A model generated the notes under the pieces. The model was not told the origin of the DNA and searched no databases. It saw only the letters and a program-made list of their open reading frames with translations. Source: JANQIO01 sp965601975 (lineage in GTDB: Bacteria > Pseudomonadota > Gammaproteobacteria > Pseudomonadales > Halieaceae). From it: a stretch of 64,000 bases of DNA. Of the stretch, positions 50,211 through 61,983 are shown piece after piece (position 1 is the first letter of the stretch; every line of letters begins with the position of its first letter). A program made the position numbers and the translations under genes. The DNA lies in the NCBI GenBank assembly GCA_965601975.1, contig OZ271856.1, positions 248,001-312,000 on the forward strand. Reading direction: 5' to 3'.

Positions 50211-51554
50211 CTATTCGGCGCTGTCGAGGTTTGCCTCGTTCAGCGCGAGCTGCTGCCGGCGCAGGGAGGCCAGCTGCATTTGCAGGCTCTGGGTTTGCGC
50301 GATGAAGCGAGGCATCTCGGCGCTGTCCAGGCTCTTCGCCTTGGGCAGCTTCTTGTGGATGGTGCGCGGATTGCGGTGCACGCCATTGACCAGGAATTCG
50401 TAGTGCAGGTGGGGGCCGGTGGCCGCGCCGGTGGAACCGACGGTGCCGATCACCTGGTTCTGCACCACTCGGGCACCCTTGCGAACCTTGCGGCGGTGCA
50501 GGTGCAGGTACTTGGTGGTGTAGGCCTGCCCGTGCTGGATGACCACGTAGTTGCCGTTGGCCTTGGTGTAGCCCGCCTCGATCACACGGCCATCGCCGGC
50601 GGCGAACACGGGAGTGCCACGCGGCGCCGCGTAGTCGGTGCCGCGATGAGGTCGACGGGTCTTGTAGATGGGGTGCAGTCGGCGCGGATTGAAGTTGCTG
50701 CTGACCCGCGTGAAATCCACCGGGGCGAGCATGAACTGGCGGCGCATGCTGACGCCGTCAGCGGAGAAGTAGCCGGGGCGGTTGGTTTCGTCCAGGTAGC
50801 GGTAGGCGGTATAGCTCTCGCCGCGGTTGATGAATTCCGCAGCCAGGATATTGCCGTTCTTGTACTTCTCCCCATCCAGGTAGAGCTCTTCATAGACGAC
50901 GTGGAAGGTATCGCCCTTGCGTGGATCGAGCACGAAGTCGATGACGCCACCAAAAATGTTGGCCAGTTCCATGATCAGCTGCTGCGGCAGGCCCGCTTCC
51001 TGGCCCGCCAGGAACAGAGAGGACTCGATGGTCGCGAAGGCGACAGTGCGGTGGACCTCAGGTTCGCGGGTAACCACCTCCCGGGTATAGCTGTCACCCT
51101 CGCGGCGAAAGTAGACCGTTTCCAGGGGTGTCTTGACGCGCTTCAGGCCGCGGAACCAACCCTGGTCGTCAAACAGGAATCCGATGTTTTCGCCGGGGTA
51201 GAGACGGGTAAGGGATTTCCCCTCGGGCGCCTTCTTGACGATGTGGTAAACGTCCGCATCGGTGAGGCCGGCGCGGGCGAACAACAGTGACAGGTTGTCT
51301 CCCGGCTTGACCGGGATGTCTACCCAGTTTTCTGGCGTACTGGCTTCGGGTTCGGCGGGGATTTCTTCGGGTGCATCGAGGGGAAGGGTGACGGGAATCG
51401 CCGTCCGCTGCGCCTCGACGTCAGGTGTCGGCCAGATAGCGAGGCACAAAATCAGTGCGAACGCAAAGGACCCGGCCACCACGAGATGTTGACGTGGAAA
51501 GCCGATCTGCTCTGGAGCGTCGCTCGCGCCCTGCGAATGAGTGAGCCTGGCCAT
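50211..51554 (-). CDS. M23 peptidoglycan endopeptidase (MepM-like)
   Basis: The 447-residue protein has a membrane anchor (about 25-45), a LysM/OapA-type domain (VKPGDNLSLLFARAGLTDAD), and a C-terminal M23 domain with the zinc ligands in PHRGTDYAAPRGTPV and GPHLHYEF. These enzymes cut cross-links (D,D-endopeptidase) in the wall. ATG 51554 begins MARLTHSQG; the frame upstream is non-coding promoter DNA. In Pseudomonas the same gene lies between anmK and tyrS. Confidence 0.93.
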   Translation of the reverse strand: MARLTHSQGASDAPEQIGFPRQHLVVAGSFAFALILCLAIWPTPDVEAQRTAIPVTLPLDAPEEIPAEPEASTPENWVDIPVKPGDNLSLLFARAGLTDADVYHIVKKAPEGKSLTRLYPGENIGFLFDDQGWFRGLKRVKTPLETVYFRREGDSYTREVVTREPEVHRTVAFATIESSLFLAGQEAGLPQQLIMELANIFGGVIDFVLDPRKGDTFHVVYEELYLDGEKYKNGNILAAEFINRGESYTAYRYLDETNRPGYFSADGVSMRRQFMLAPVDFTRVSSNFNPRRLHPIYKTRRPHRGTDYAAPRGTPVFAAGDGRVIEAGYTKANGNYVVIQHGQAYTTKYLHLHRRKVRKGARVVQNQVIGTVGSTGAATGPHLHYEFLVNGVHRNPRTIHKKLPKAKSLDSAEMPRFIAQTQSLQMQLASLRRQQLALNEANLDSAE

Positions 51555-51656
51555 GGTCTTGTGCTGGGGGTTTATTATTCCTGAAGTATACCAAAAAAGC
51601 TTTTTCTCAAAATATCTCGAAATAAGCGGCCATCTGGTACCTGAACAGCGCGTACC

Positions 51657-51684
51657 TTGCATTTGGCGCGGGTTCCGGTATGGT
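51657..51684 (+). promoter_or_regulatory. Candidate tyrS promoter
   Basis: TTGCAT (51657-51662), 16-bp spacer and TATGGT (51679-51684) lie about 60 bp upstream of tyrS in the divergent mepM-tyrS gap. Sequence match only. Confidence 0.45.
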
Positions 51685-51746
51685 TCGCGCTTCTTTTATT
51701 TGCACAAAAATCGAACAAATTTCCAGCAATAGCGGCGGTGAATGTG

Positions 51747-53051
51747 ATGGGGAGCCCAATTCTAGAGGACTTGCAGGCGCGAGAGCTGATTTTCCAGCTC
51801 ACCAGCGAGGAAGAGCTGACGGCTCACCTCGCCGAAGGCAGCCGCACCCTCTATTGTGGCTTTGACCCGACAGCGGACAGCCTGCATATCGGAAGTCTTG
51901 TCCCGCTGCTCATGTTGCGCCGTTTTCAGCTCGCAGGCCACAAGCCGATTGCGCTGGTGGGAGGCGCCACCGGCCTGGTCGGTGATCCCAGCTTCAAGGC
52001 CCAGGAGCGCCAGCTCAACACCCCTGATGTCGTGGCCAGCTGGGTCGACAAGATTCGCGCCCAGGTCGAGGCATTCATCGATTTCGATTGCGGCGACAAT
52101 TCCGCTGTCGTGGTGAACAATCTCGACTGGACGGCGGACAAGAGCGTGCTGGATTTCCTGCGCGATGTCGGCAAGCACTTCTCGGTCAATGCGATGATCC
52201 AGAAGGAGTCGGTGAAGCAGCGCATCGAGCGCGATGGCAGCGGCATCAGTTTCACCGAGTTCACCTACATGATCCTGCAGTCCTACGACTTCTCGGAGCT
52301 CAATCGCCTGTATGACTGCACACTGCAAATTGGCGGCTCGGACCAGTGGGGCAATATTACCGGGGGCATTGACCTGACACGCCGGCTGCACGGCAGCCAG
52401 GTGTACGGCCTGACCATGCCGTTGATCACGAAGGCGGATGGCAGCAAGTTCGGCAAGACCGAGAGCGGCACGATCTGGCTGGACCCCGCGCGTACTTCGC
52501 CCTACGCCTTCTACCAGTTCTGGATCAACTCGGCGGATGCGGACGTCTACCGCTTCCTGCGCTACTTCACGTTCCTCGATGTGGCGGAGATCGCCGAGAT
52601 CGAGGCGGCGGACAAGGCGCGCGAGGGGCGACCGGAAGCCCAGGCCGTCCTGGCCCGCGAAGTCACCCGGCTGGTACATGGGGAGGCGGGCCTCGAGGCC
52701 GCGGAACGTATCACCGCTGCGCTGTTCAGCGGTGACACGGCGAGTCTGTCGGAATCTGACCTGCAGCAGCTGAGCCTGGACGGCTTGCCCAGCAGCACGC
52801 TGTCCCCGGGATCACTCGGCGAGGGCACGGTAGGACAGCTTCTGACCGAGGCCGGCATGGTGAGTTCGGGCAAGCAGGTCAAGGATGCCCTGGGCCGGGG
52901 CGCGCTCGAAGTCAACGGCCGCGCCCTCAATGGCGAGGACAATATGAATCCCGCCGGCAGTTTTGCCGCCGAGCGGGCGGCATTCGGCCGCTATTTCCTG
53001 GTCAAGCTGGGCAAGAAGAAGTACCACCTGTTCGAACTGGAAGGCGCCTGA
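51747..53051 (+). CDS. tyrS: Tyrosyl-tRNA synthetase
   Basis: TyrS charges tRNA-Tyr. The 434-residue protein is a class I synthetase: HIGS (47-50) as the HIGH motif, GSDQWGNITGGIDL, KFGKT (234-238) as KMSKS, and a C-terminal S4 RNA-binding region with SSGKQVKDALGRGALEVNG. The start could also be the GTG at 51738; ATG 51747 is used. It ends 366 bp before the 16S gene. Confidence 0.96.
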   Translation: MGSPILEDLQARELIFQLTSEEELTAHLAEGSRTLYCGFDPTADSLHIGSLVPLLMLRRFQLAGHKPIALVGGATGLVGDPSFKAQERQLNTPDVVASWVDKIRAQVEAFIDFDCGDNSAVVVNNLDWTADKSVLDFLRDVGKHFSVNAMIQKESVKQRIERDGSGISFTEFTYMILQSYDFSELNRLYDCTLQIGGSDQWGNITGGIDLTRRLHGSQVYGLTMPLITKADGSKFGKTESGTIWLDPARTSPYAFYQFWINSADADVYRFLRYFTFLDVAEIAEIEAADKAREGRPEAQAVLAREVTRLVHGEAGLEAAERITAALFSGDTASLSESDLQQLSLDGLPSSTLSPGSLGEGTVGQLLTEAGMVSSGKQVKDALGRGALEVNGRALNGEDNMNPAGSFAAERAAFGRYFLVKLGKKKYHLFELEGA

Positions 53052-53140
53052 TTCGCTTCTCCAGAAGTTGGCCGTAACTGGTTGTTTTTCAACCAGATAT
53101 ATCTGGCTTTCAGCCCCCAGAAAAAACTTTGTAATGGGTG

Positions 53141-53168
53141 TTGCCATGGGCAGGCCGATGCGTATAAT
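53141..53168 (+). promoter_or_regulatory. rRNA operon promoter P1
   Basis: TTGCCA (53141-53146), 16-bp spacer, and a perfect TATAAT (53163-53168), with an A/T-rich stretch (AAAAAACTTTGTAATG) upstream as a possible UP element and a GC-rich ACGCGTCC discriminator downstream. This is the expected form of a stringently controlled rrn promoter. Confidence 0.75.
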
Positions 53169-53182
53169 ACGCGTCCTCGGTT

Positions 53183-53203
53183 CGGGAGGACTCCCGGGCT
53201 TTT
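53183..53203 (+). other. Hairpin with T-run in rrn leader
   Basis: CGGGA and TCCCG around a 4-nt GGAC loop (53183-53196) are followed by GGCTTTTCT. It lies about 15-20 nt after the P1 start and before boxA. The form is a weak early terminator or a leader processing element. Confidence 0.35.
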
Positions 53204-53224
53204 CTGCGGCCAACGCGCCACAGA

Positions 53225-53236
53225 TGTTCGTTAACA
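53225..53236 (+). promoter_or_regulatory. rrn leader boxA
   Basis: TGTTCGTTAACA matches 10 of 12 bases of the boxA TGCTCTTTAACA, where NusB-S10 load the antitermination complex. The rest of the 53169-53416 leader holds no ORF of note. Confidence 0.65.
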
Positions 53237-53416
53237 AGAAGATAAAGACAGATGTGTGGGCACTTGGTGTTGGGATAGGCATAACGACTATTCAGACATT
53301 AAGTGACTCATTGATTCATGTAATTTTTGATTCACGATGTCTGAGCCGAGTTTTGCAGAGTGGGCGCTGGCGAAGCGTAAACCTGCCTTCTTACCGAGAG
53401 GAAGAAGTAAAAGATT

Positions 53417-54950
<1,534 letters not shown>

Positions 54951-55090
54951 AACGAGATGCCGACCGGCATCAAGTGTTCACACACCTGTCTTTGTCTTAC
55001 CGGTTGCTGAAAGCCTTAGCCAGGGTCGTCGGACCCGCACGAGTATTACAAGCGCTTTAAGCCAGACGTTGGCCGCCTGTAGAAAAATGC

Positions 55091-55192
55091 TTGGGTCTGT
55101 AGCTCAGTTGGTTAGAGCGCACCCCCCTCCTGATATAAAGAGTAGGGTGAGGTCACCGACCTCACTGCCACACTGGCTGGAGTTCTGAATTT
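55091..55192 (+). pseudogene. Decayed tRNA-Ile copy in the 16S-23S spacer
   Basis: The first 35 bases (55091-55125) are identical to the start of the intact tRNA-Ile at 55191-55225, exactly 100 bp further on. The anticodon arm keeps CACCC/GGGTG, but the loop is expanded to about 20 nt by extra CCTC and TAAAGAGT around CTGATA. After GGTGAGGTC the T arm and acceptor 3' half are missing; instead comes ACCGACCTCAC, the reverse complement of the tRNA's own GTGAGGTCGGT. It cannot form a normal cloverleaf. Confidence 0.85.
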
Positions 55193-55269
<77 letters not shown>

Positions 55270-55281
55270 GGTTTTTGAGAT

Positions 55282-55357
55282 GGGGCTATAGCTCAGATGG
55301 GAGAGCGCTTGATTTGCATTCAAGAGGTCCGCGGTTCGATCCCGCGTAGCTCCACCA
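55282..55357 (+). tRNA. alaT: tRNA-Ala (TGC)
   Basis: A 76-nt cloverleaf beginning GGGGCTATAGCTCAG, with anticodon TGC at 55315-55317 in loop TTTGCAT, GGTTCGATCCC T arm, and encoded CCA. It follows tRNA-Ile after 12 bp. Confidence 0.97.
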
Positions 55358-55412
55358 CTCTTTATTATCTCTTCTATTATGAAGAGAGCTTTCAGCAACG
55401 AGGTCAGACAAC

Positions 55413-55437
55413 AACGCTCGCGCCTGCGAGCGTTTTT
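55413..55437 (+). terminator. Intrinsic-terminator-like hairpin inside the rrn spacer
   Basis: A perfect 9-bp stem AACGCTCGC/GCGAGCGTT (55413-55421, 55426-55434) with loop GCCT, followed by TTT (five T in a row at 55433-55437). This has the form of a strong rho-independent terminator although 23S and 5S lie downstream. Antitermination or use as a processing stem would explain it. Confidence 0.6.
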
Positions 55438-55457
55438 GTCTGGTCTTTACGACCGGT

Positions 55458-55469
55458 TGTTCTTTAACA
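55458..55469 (+). promoter_or_regulatory. Spacer boxA before 23S
   Basis: TGTTCTTTAACA is an 11 of 12 match to rrn boxA. A second boxA in the 16S-23S spacer is normal. The rest of the spacer, 55470-55874, has several dyads (for example GATTGAC/GTCAATC) and no gene. Confidence 0.75.
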
Positions 55470-55863
55470 AGGTAGATTAAGCTGAGTTGATTGACTGGCA
55501 CCGCATACCCGTCAGGGTGTTGTTAGGTGTCAATCATCAAACGGGTTCTGATGCACAAGCTCCAGCGCGTGCGGAAGAATCCAGAGTTCCTTGGATGAGG
55601 AGTAGAGTGCTTCGGCGTTTGAAACACATCCGAGAAAATCGAAGTAACACTGTGACTTGAGCGTCACATCCGGCGAGTGAGTTGATGTTGTACATGAGTA
55701 GGGGGCTTAGTCGGCCACCTGGTCAGAATCAAATCACTTAATTGCGATTTGTCTGCGCCTGCTCAGGCGTGGAATCAACGCCCTGCGGTCCTTGATAGTT
55801 GAAGGAGGGGGTTGAGGAAGGAGGACAGATTGTAGGTTTCTTGGCTGATTTGAGTCTTAGGAC

Positions 55864-55874
55864 TCAGGTTATAT

Positions 55875-55881
<7 letters not shown>
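55864..55881 (+). other. 5' arm of the 23S RNase III processing stem
   Basis: TCAGGTTATATGGTCAAG pairs with CTTGACCATATAACTTGA at 58784-58801 over 18 positions (one G-U). It joins the two ends of 23S as in other rrn operons and supports the 23S boundaries given here. Confidence 0.75.
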
Positions 55882-58792
<2,911 letters not shown>

Positions 58793-58822
58793 ATAACTTG
58801 AGTTCAAGTTAGAGAAACCGAC

Positions 58823-58877
58823 GTGATTCCGTCATTCCGCCTGCGCGGCCCGCGCGCAAGCGGGAACCCAGAATCAC
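58823..58877. repeat. Dispersed palindromic repeat, copy 1 (23S-5S spacer)
   Basis: Begins with outer dyad GTGATTC (58823-58829) / GAATCAC (58871-58877). The core 58831-58870 is a GTCATTCCGCC-type repeat with inner pairing of CCGC and GCGG parts, 34 of 40 bases identical to copy 2. Such GTCATTCC...GGGAA elements are common dispersed repeats in proteobacterial intergenic DNA. Confidence 0.65.
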
Positions 58878-58963
58878 ACTGGATGTGGCCAAGTCACAGT
58901 AAGCTACGAAACAACTCAGTTGAACGGCCCTAAAGGCCGAATCTACCACCCTATTTGTTGCTT

Positions 58964-59031
58964 CGTCATCCCCCCTGTGCGGGCCACGCGCAAGCGGGGA
59001 CCCATAGGTTCCCACTTGCGTGGGAATGACG
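58964..59031. repeat. Dispersed palindromic repeat, copy 2 (23S-5S spacer)
   Basis: A 68-bp element with complementary ends CGTCATCCCCC and GGGAATGACG; its bases 58965-59004 match copy 1 at 34 of 40 positions. It ends 15 bp before 5S. In RNA it would form a long hairpin. Confidence 0.7.
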
Positions 59032-59046
59032 GGTGACAAGCCAGTT

Positions 59047-59166
59047 TGCCTGGCGACCATAGAGCATTGGAACCACCTGACCCCATCCCGAACTCAGTAG
59101 TGAAACGATGCATCGCCGATGGTAGTGTGGGGTTTCCCCATGTGAGAGTAGGTCATCGCCAGGCTT
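59047..59166 (+). rRNA. rrf: 5S ribosomal RNA
   Basis: 120 nt, starting TGCCTGGCGACC and ending TCGCCAGGCTT, with the ends pairing. Conserved CACCTGACCCCAT and CCGAACTCAG segments and GAGAGTAGGTCA are present. Confidence 0.97.
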
Positions 59167-59173
59167 CAAACCC

Positions 59174-59211
59174 AAACGCCCCAGCCGACACCGGTTGGGG
59201 CGTTTTTCTTT
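59174..59211 (+). terminator. rrn operon terminator
   Basis: AACGCCCCA (59175-59183) pairs with TTGGGGCGTT (59195-59204) across an 11-nt loop and is followed by TTTCTTTG. A strong intrinsic terminator right after 5S. Confidence 0.9.
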
Positions 59212-59280
59212 GTACTAGACTTATTTCGATTCGACGCAGACCTGGCAGGAGCCGGGCGCTGTTCTACGGGGGGAGTTTGT

Positions 59281-60639
59281 GTGAGAGAAACAGTTGTACT
59301 GCTCGCAGCGCTGGTGCTGACGGCCTGCGGCGGAGGCAAGCCGGACGAGGAGCCGGCGCAGCCCTTTGCCAGTCGCTACGCGGCGCTGCCGTCAGAGTCG
59401 ACGCTGATCAAGGGCGCCACGATTCTCACCGGTACCGGTGAGCGGCTGGATGACGCGGATGTGCTCCTTGTCGATGGCAGAATCAAGGATGTCGGGAAGA
59501 ATCTCCGGGGCGGCGACACTGTCGTGGATGCAAGTGGCCTCTGGGTCACCCCCGGCATCATCGATGTTCACTCGCATCTCGGCGTCTATCCCTCGCCCGG
59601 CGTCAAATCTCACCAGGACGGTAATGAATCCACCGCACCCGTTACTGCCGAGGTGTGGGCGGAACACAGTGTCTGGCCGCAAGACCCCGGCTTTCCCAAG
59701 GCGCTGGCGGGCGGTGTAACGTCACTCCTGGTTCTACCGGGGTCCGCAAACCTGATCGGCGGCCGGGCCGTGACGCTTAAGAACGTTCCCGGGCGCAGTG
59801 TGATGGAAATGAAGTTCCCGGGTGCACCCCATGGCTTCAAGATGGCCTGCGGGGAAAACCCGAAACGTGTCTACGGCGGCAGAAAGAAGACACCGGCCAC
59901 GCGCATGGGCAACGTCGCCGGCTACCGCAAGGCATGGATCGAAGCCGCCGATTACCGGGACAAGATCGAGGCCGCGGAGAAGGGTGAGGGTGAGCGCCCG
60001 ACTCGCGACCTCAGGCTCGAAACGCTCGTCGGTGTTCTCGACGGTGAAATCCTGGTGCACAACCACTGCTATCGCGCTGACGAGATGGCGATCATGCTCG
60101 ATATCGCCGAGGAGTTCGGCTACAAGATCGCAGCCTTCCACCACGCCGTCGAGGCTTACAAGATCGGCGACCTGCTGGCGGAAAGCGGCACCTGTGCGGC
60201 AGTCTGGGCGGACTGGTGGGGCTTCAAGATGGAGGCCTACGACGGCATAAGGGAAAACGCGGCGATCGTGGACCTTGCCGGCGCCTGCGCCATTATTCAC
60301 TCGGATAGTGAAACCGGTATACAGAAGCTCAACCAGGAGACCGCCAAGGTCATGGGTGCTGCGGCCCGTGCCGGTGTAGACGTCCCCCCGGAACAGGCCA
60401 TTCGCTGGATCACCCAAAACCCCGCGCACTCGATGGGAATCGACGATCAGACCGGCACCCTGGAAGAGGGCAAGATGGCCGACGTGGTGATCTGGAACGG
60501 CAACCCCTTCAGTGTTTATGCGCGCGCCGAGCGCGTCTATATCGACGGCGCTCTGGCCTACAATCGCAGCGATCCTGCGGCCAACCCGGTGACCGACTTC
60601 ACTCTGGGCACTGCGGCCTCGGCAGGAGGTGCGCCATGA
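59281..60639 (+). CDS. Lipoprotein amidohydrolase
   Basis: The 452-residue protein is an amidohydrolase-superfamily member anchored as a lipoprotein (lipobox LTAC, Cys16). It has the metal motif IDVHSHLG (His97, His99), later HNHCYRADE, FHHAVEAYK, and C-terminal QNPAHSMGIDDQTGTLEEGK then ADVVIWNGNPF. This type resembles imidazolonepropionase-like enzymes often found in marine bacteria; the substrate is unknown. GTG 59281 is the start, giving the signal peptide directly. It overlaps the next amidohydrolase gene by ATGA. Confidence 0.88.
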   Translation: MRETVVLLAALVLTACGGGKPDEEPAQPFASRYAALPSESTLIKGATILTGTGERLDDADVLLVDGRIKDVGKNLRGGDTVVDASGLWVTPGIIDVHSHLGVYPSPGVKSHQDGNESTAPVTAEVWAEHSVWPQDPGFPKALAGGVTSLLVLPGSANLIGGRAVTLKNVPGRSVMEMKFPGAPHGFKMACGENPKRVYGGRKKTPATRMGNVAGYRKAWIEAADYRDKIEAAEKGEGERPTRDLRLETLVGVLDGEILVHNHCYRADEMAIMLDIAEEFGYKIAAFHHAVEAYKIGDLLAESGTCAAVWADWWGFKMEAYDGIRENAAIVDLAGACAIIHSDSETGIQKLNQETAKVMGAAARAGVDVPPEQAIRWITQNPAHSMGIDDQTGTLEEGKMADVVIWNGNPFSVYARAERVYIDGALAYNRSDPAANPVTDFTLGTAASAGGAP

Positions 60640-61937
60640 ATCGCGCAGTCCTCACTGTTCTGCTCATTGCCCTGCCGTTGGCGGGGGCTTCCGAACCCCT
60701 GGCCGTTGTCGGCGGTACCGTACACACCGCTGGTCCGGCAGGCACCGTCGAGAATGCCACTGTGGTCATTGATGATGGGCTTATCGTTTCTGTGATCGCG
60801 GACGGTGCAGTACCGACGGGTGCCGAGGTAGTCGATGCCAGCGGCAGGATCGTAACACCAGGACTGTTCACGCCGGCGGGGCGTCTCGGGCTGGTGGAAG
60901 TCGGTATGTCGGCGGGGCCCATCGACAGCCTGCAGCGCGGCGACCGGTTTACGGCCGCCTTCGAGGTGGCGGATGCATTCAATCCGCGGTCCACGTTGAT
61001 AGCGGTCAATCGCATCGAGGGCGTGACACGGGCCGCCATACTGCCCGCCGCATCGAAGACAGAAAAGGACGGGATGAGAAGTGCCGTGATTTCGGGTCTT
61101 GCCGCGGTTGTGAACCTGAGCGGCACTAACGACAGTATTGATCTTCGGCGCGCCGCTATGGTCGTCAATCTCGGGGAGAACGGCGCGGGGCTCGACGGCG
61201 AGTCCCGTGCCCAGGCGCTTCTGCAACTCAAGTTCGCTTTGGATGAGGCCATTGACTATGCCAGGCGTGGGTACGCATTGGCACGTGGTGAACACCGCGA
61301 GTTCGATCACAGTCGCGCCGACCTCGAGGCCTTGCAACCCGTTCTCGCGGGTGAGATTCCAGTACTGGCTCGTGTTGACCGCGCCAGCGATATCCACGCA
61401 TTGCTGTCGCTGCCTGCGGACTACGAGGGCCTTCGGCTGATCATAGCCGGGGGCGTCGAGGCCTGGATGCTGGCAGAGGAGTTGGCGGCTGCCAATGTCC
61501 CCGTCATTCTTGCCCCTGAGAACAACCTCCCCGCCAACTTCGATCGCCTCAATGCGCGCGAGGACAACGCGACGATGCTGGTGAGAGCCGGCGTGGCGGT
61601 CGCATTTGCCGACGATTCGGGGACGACCCACAACGCACGCAATATTACCCAGTCCGCCGGTAACGCCATCGCGGAAGGCTTGTCACGGGAGCAGGCACTC
61701 GAGGCTATCACGATCGCGCCCGCCAGAATGTTCGGCGTGGCCGACCGGCTCGGCAGCCTGGAGCCGGGCAAGGAGGCCGACCTGGTGATCTGGCCCGGCG
61801 ACCCGTTCGAGCTCACCAACTACCCTGATGCTGTCATCATCCGTGGCGCACAAGTCGAGATGCGAAGTCGGCAGACCCTGTTGCGAGACCGCTATCTCGA
61901 TGTCGACTCGGAGGTGCCGCCTGCCTACCGGCGCTAA
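60636..61937 (+). CDS. Amidohydrolase-family protein without HxH motif
   Basis: The 433-residue protein has a signal peptide (1-19) and the general amidohydrolase layout: N-terminal beta part with AVVGGTVHTAG and VTPGLF, and C-terminal ITIAPARMFGVADRLGSLEPG then ADLVIWPGDPF. Where active members have PGxIDxHxH it reads TPGLFTPAGRLG (74-85), so the first two metal ligands are missing. It may be an inactive partner of the preceding enzyme or use another site. The two genes overlap by 4 bases. Confidence 0.85.
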   Translation: MNRAVLTVLLIALPLAGASEPLAVVGGTVHTAGPAGTVENATVVIDDGLIVSVIADGAVPTGAEVVDASGRIVTPGLFTPAGRLGLVEVGMSAGPIDSLQRGDRFTAAFEVADAFNPRSTLIAVNRIEGVTRAAILPAASKTEKDGMRSAVISGLAAVVNLSGTNDSIDLRRAAMVVNLGENGAGLDGESRAQALLQLKFALDEAIDYARRGYALARGEHREFDHSRADLEALQPVLAGEIPVLARVDRASDIHALLSLPADYEGLRLIIAGGVEAWMLAEELAAANVPVILAPENNLPANFDRLNAREDNATMLVRAGVAVAFADDSGTTHNARNITQSAGNAIAEGLSREQALEAITIAPARMFGVADRLGSLEPGKEADLVIWPGDPFELTNYPDAVIIRGAQVEMRSRQTLLRDRYLDVDSEVPPAYRR

Positions 61938-61983
61938 TCCTCCAGGCACCCAGGAGCTATACTGACTCTTACATGGAGGGTCC

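Noticed and set aside
49743..51290. 515-codon open frame opposite anmK and mepM
   Set aside because: Spans two real genes and their junction in antisense, with no motif.
55150..55192. Possible sequencing-adapter trace (CTGGAGTTC) in the tRNA-Ile pseudo-copy
   Set aside because: Only nine bases agree with a common adapter and the neighbouring bases do not, so chance is the simpler reading.
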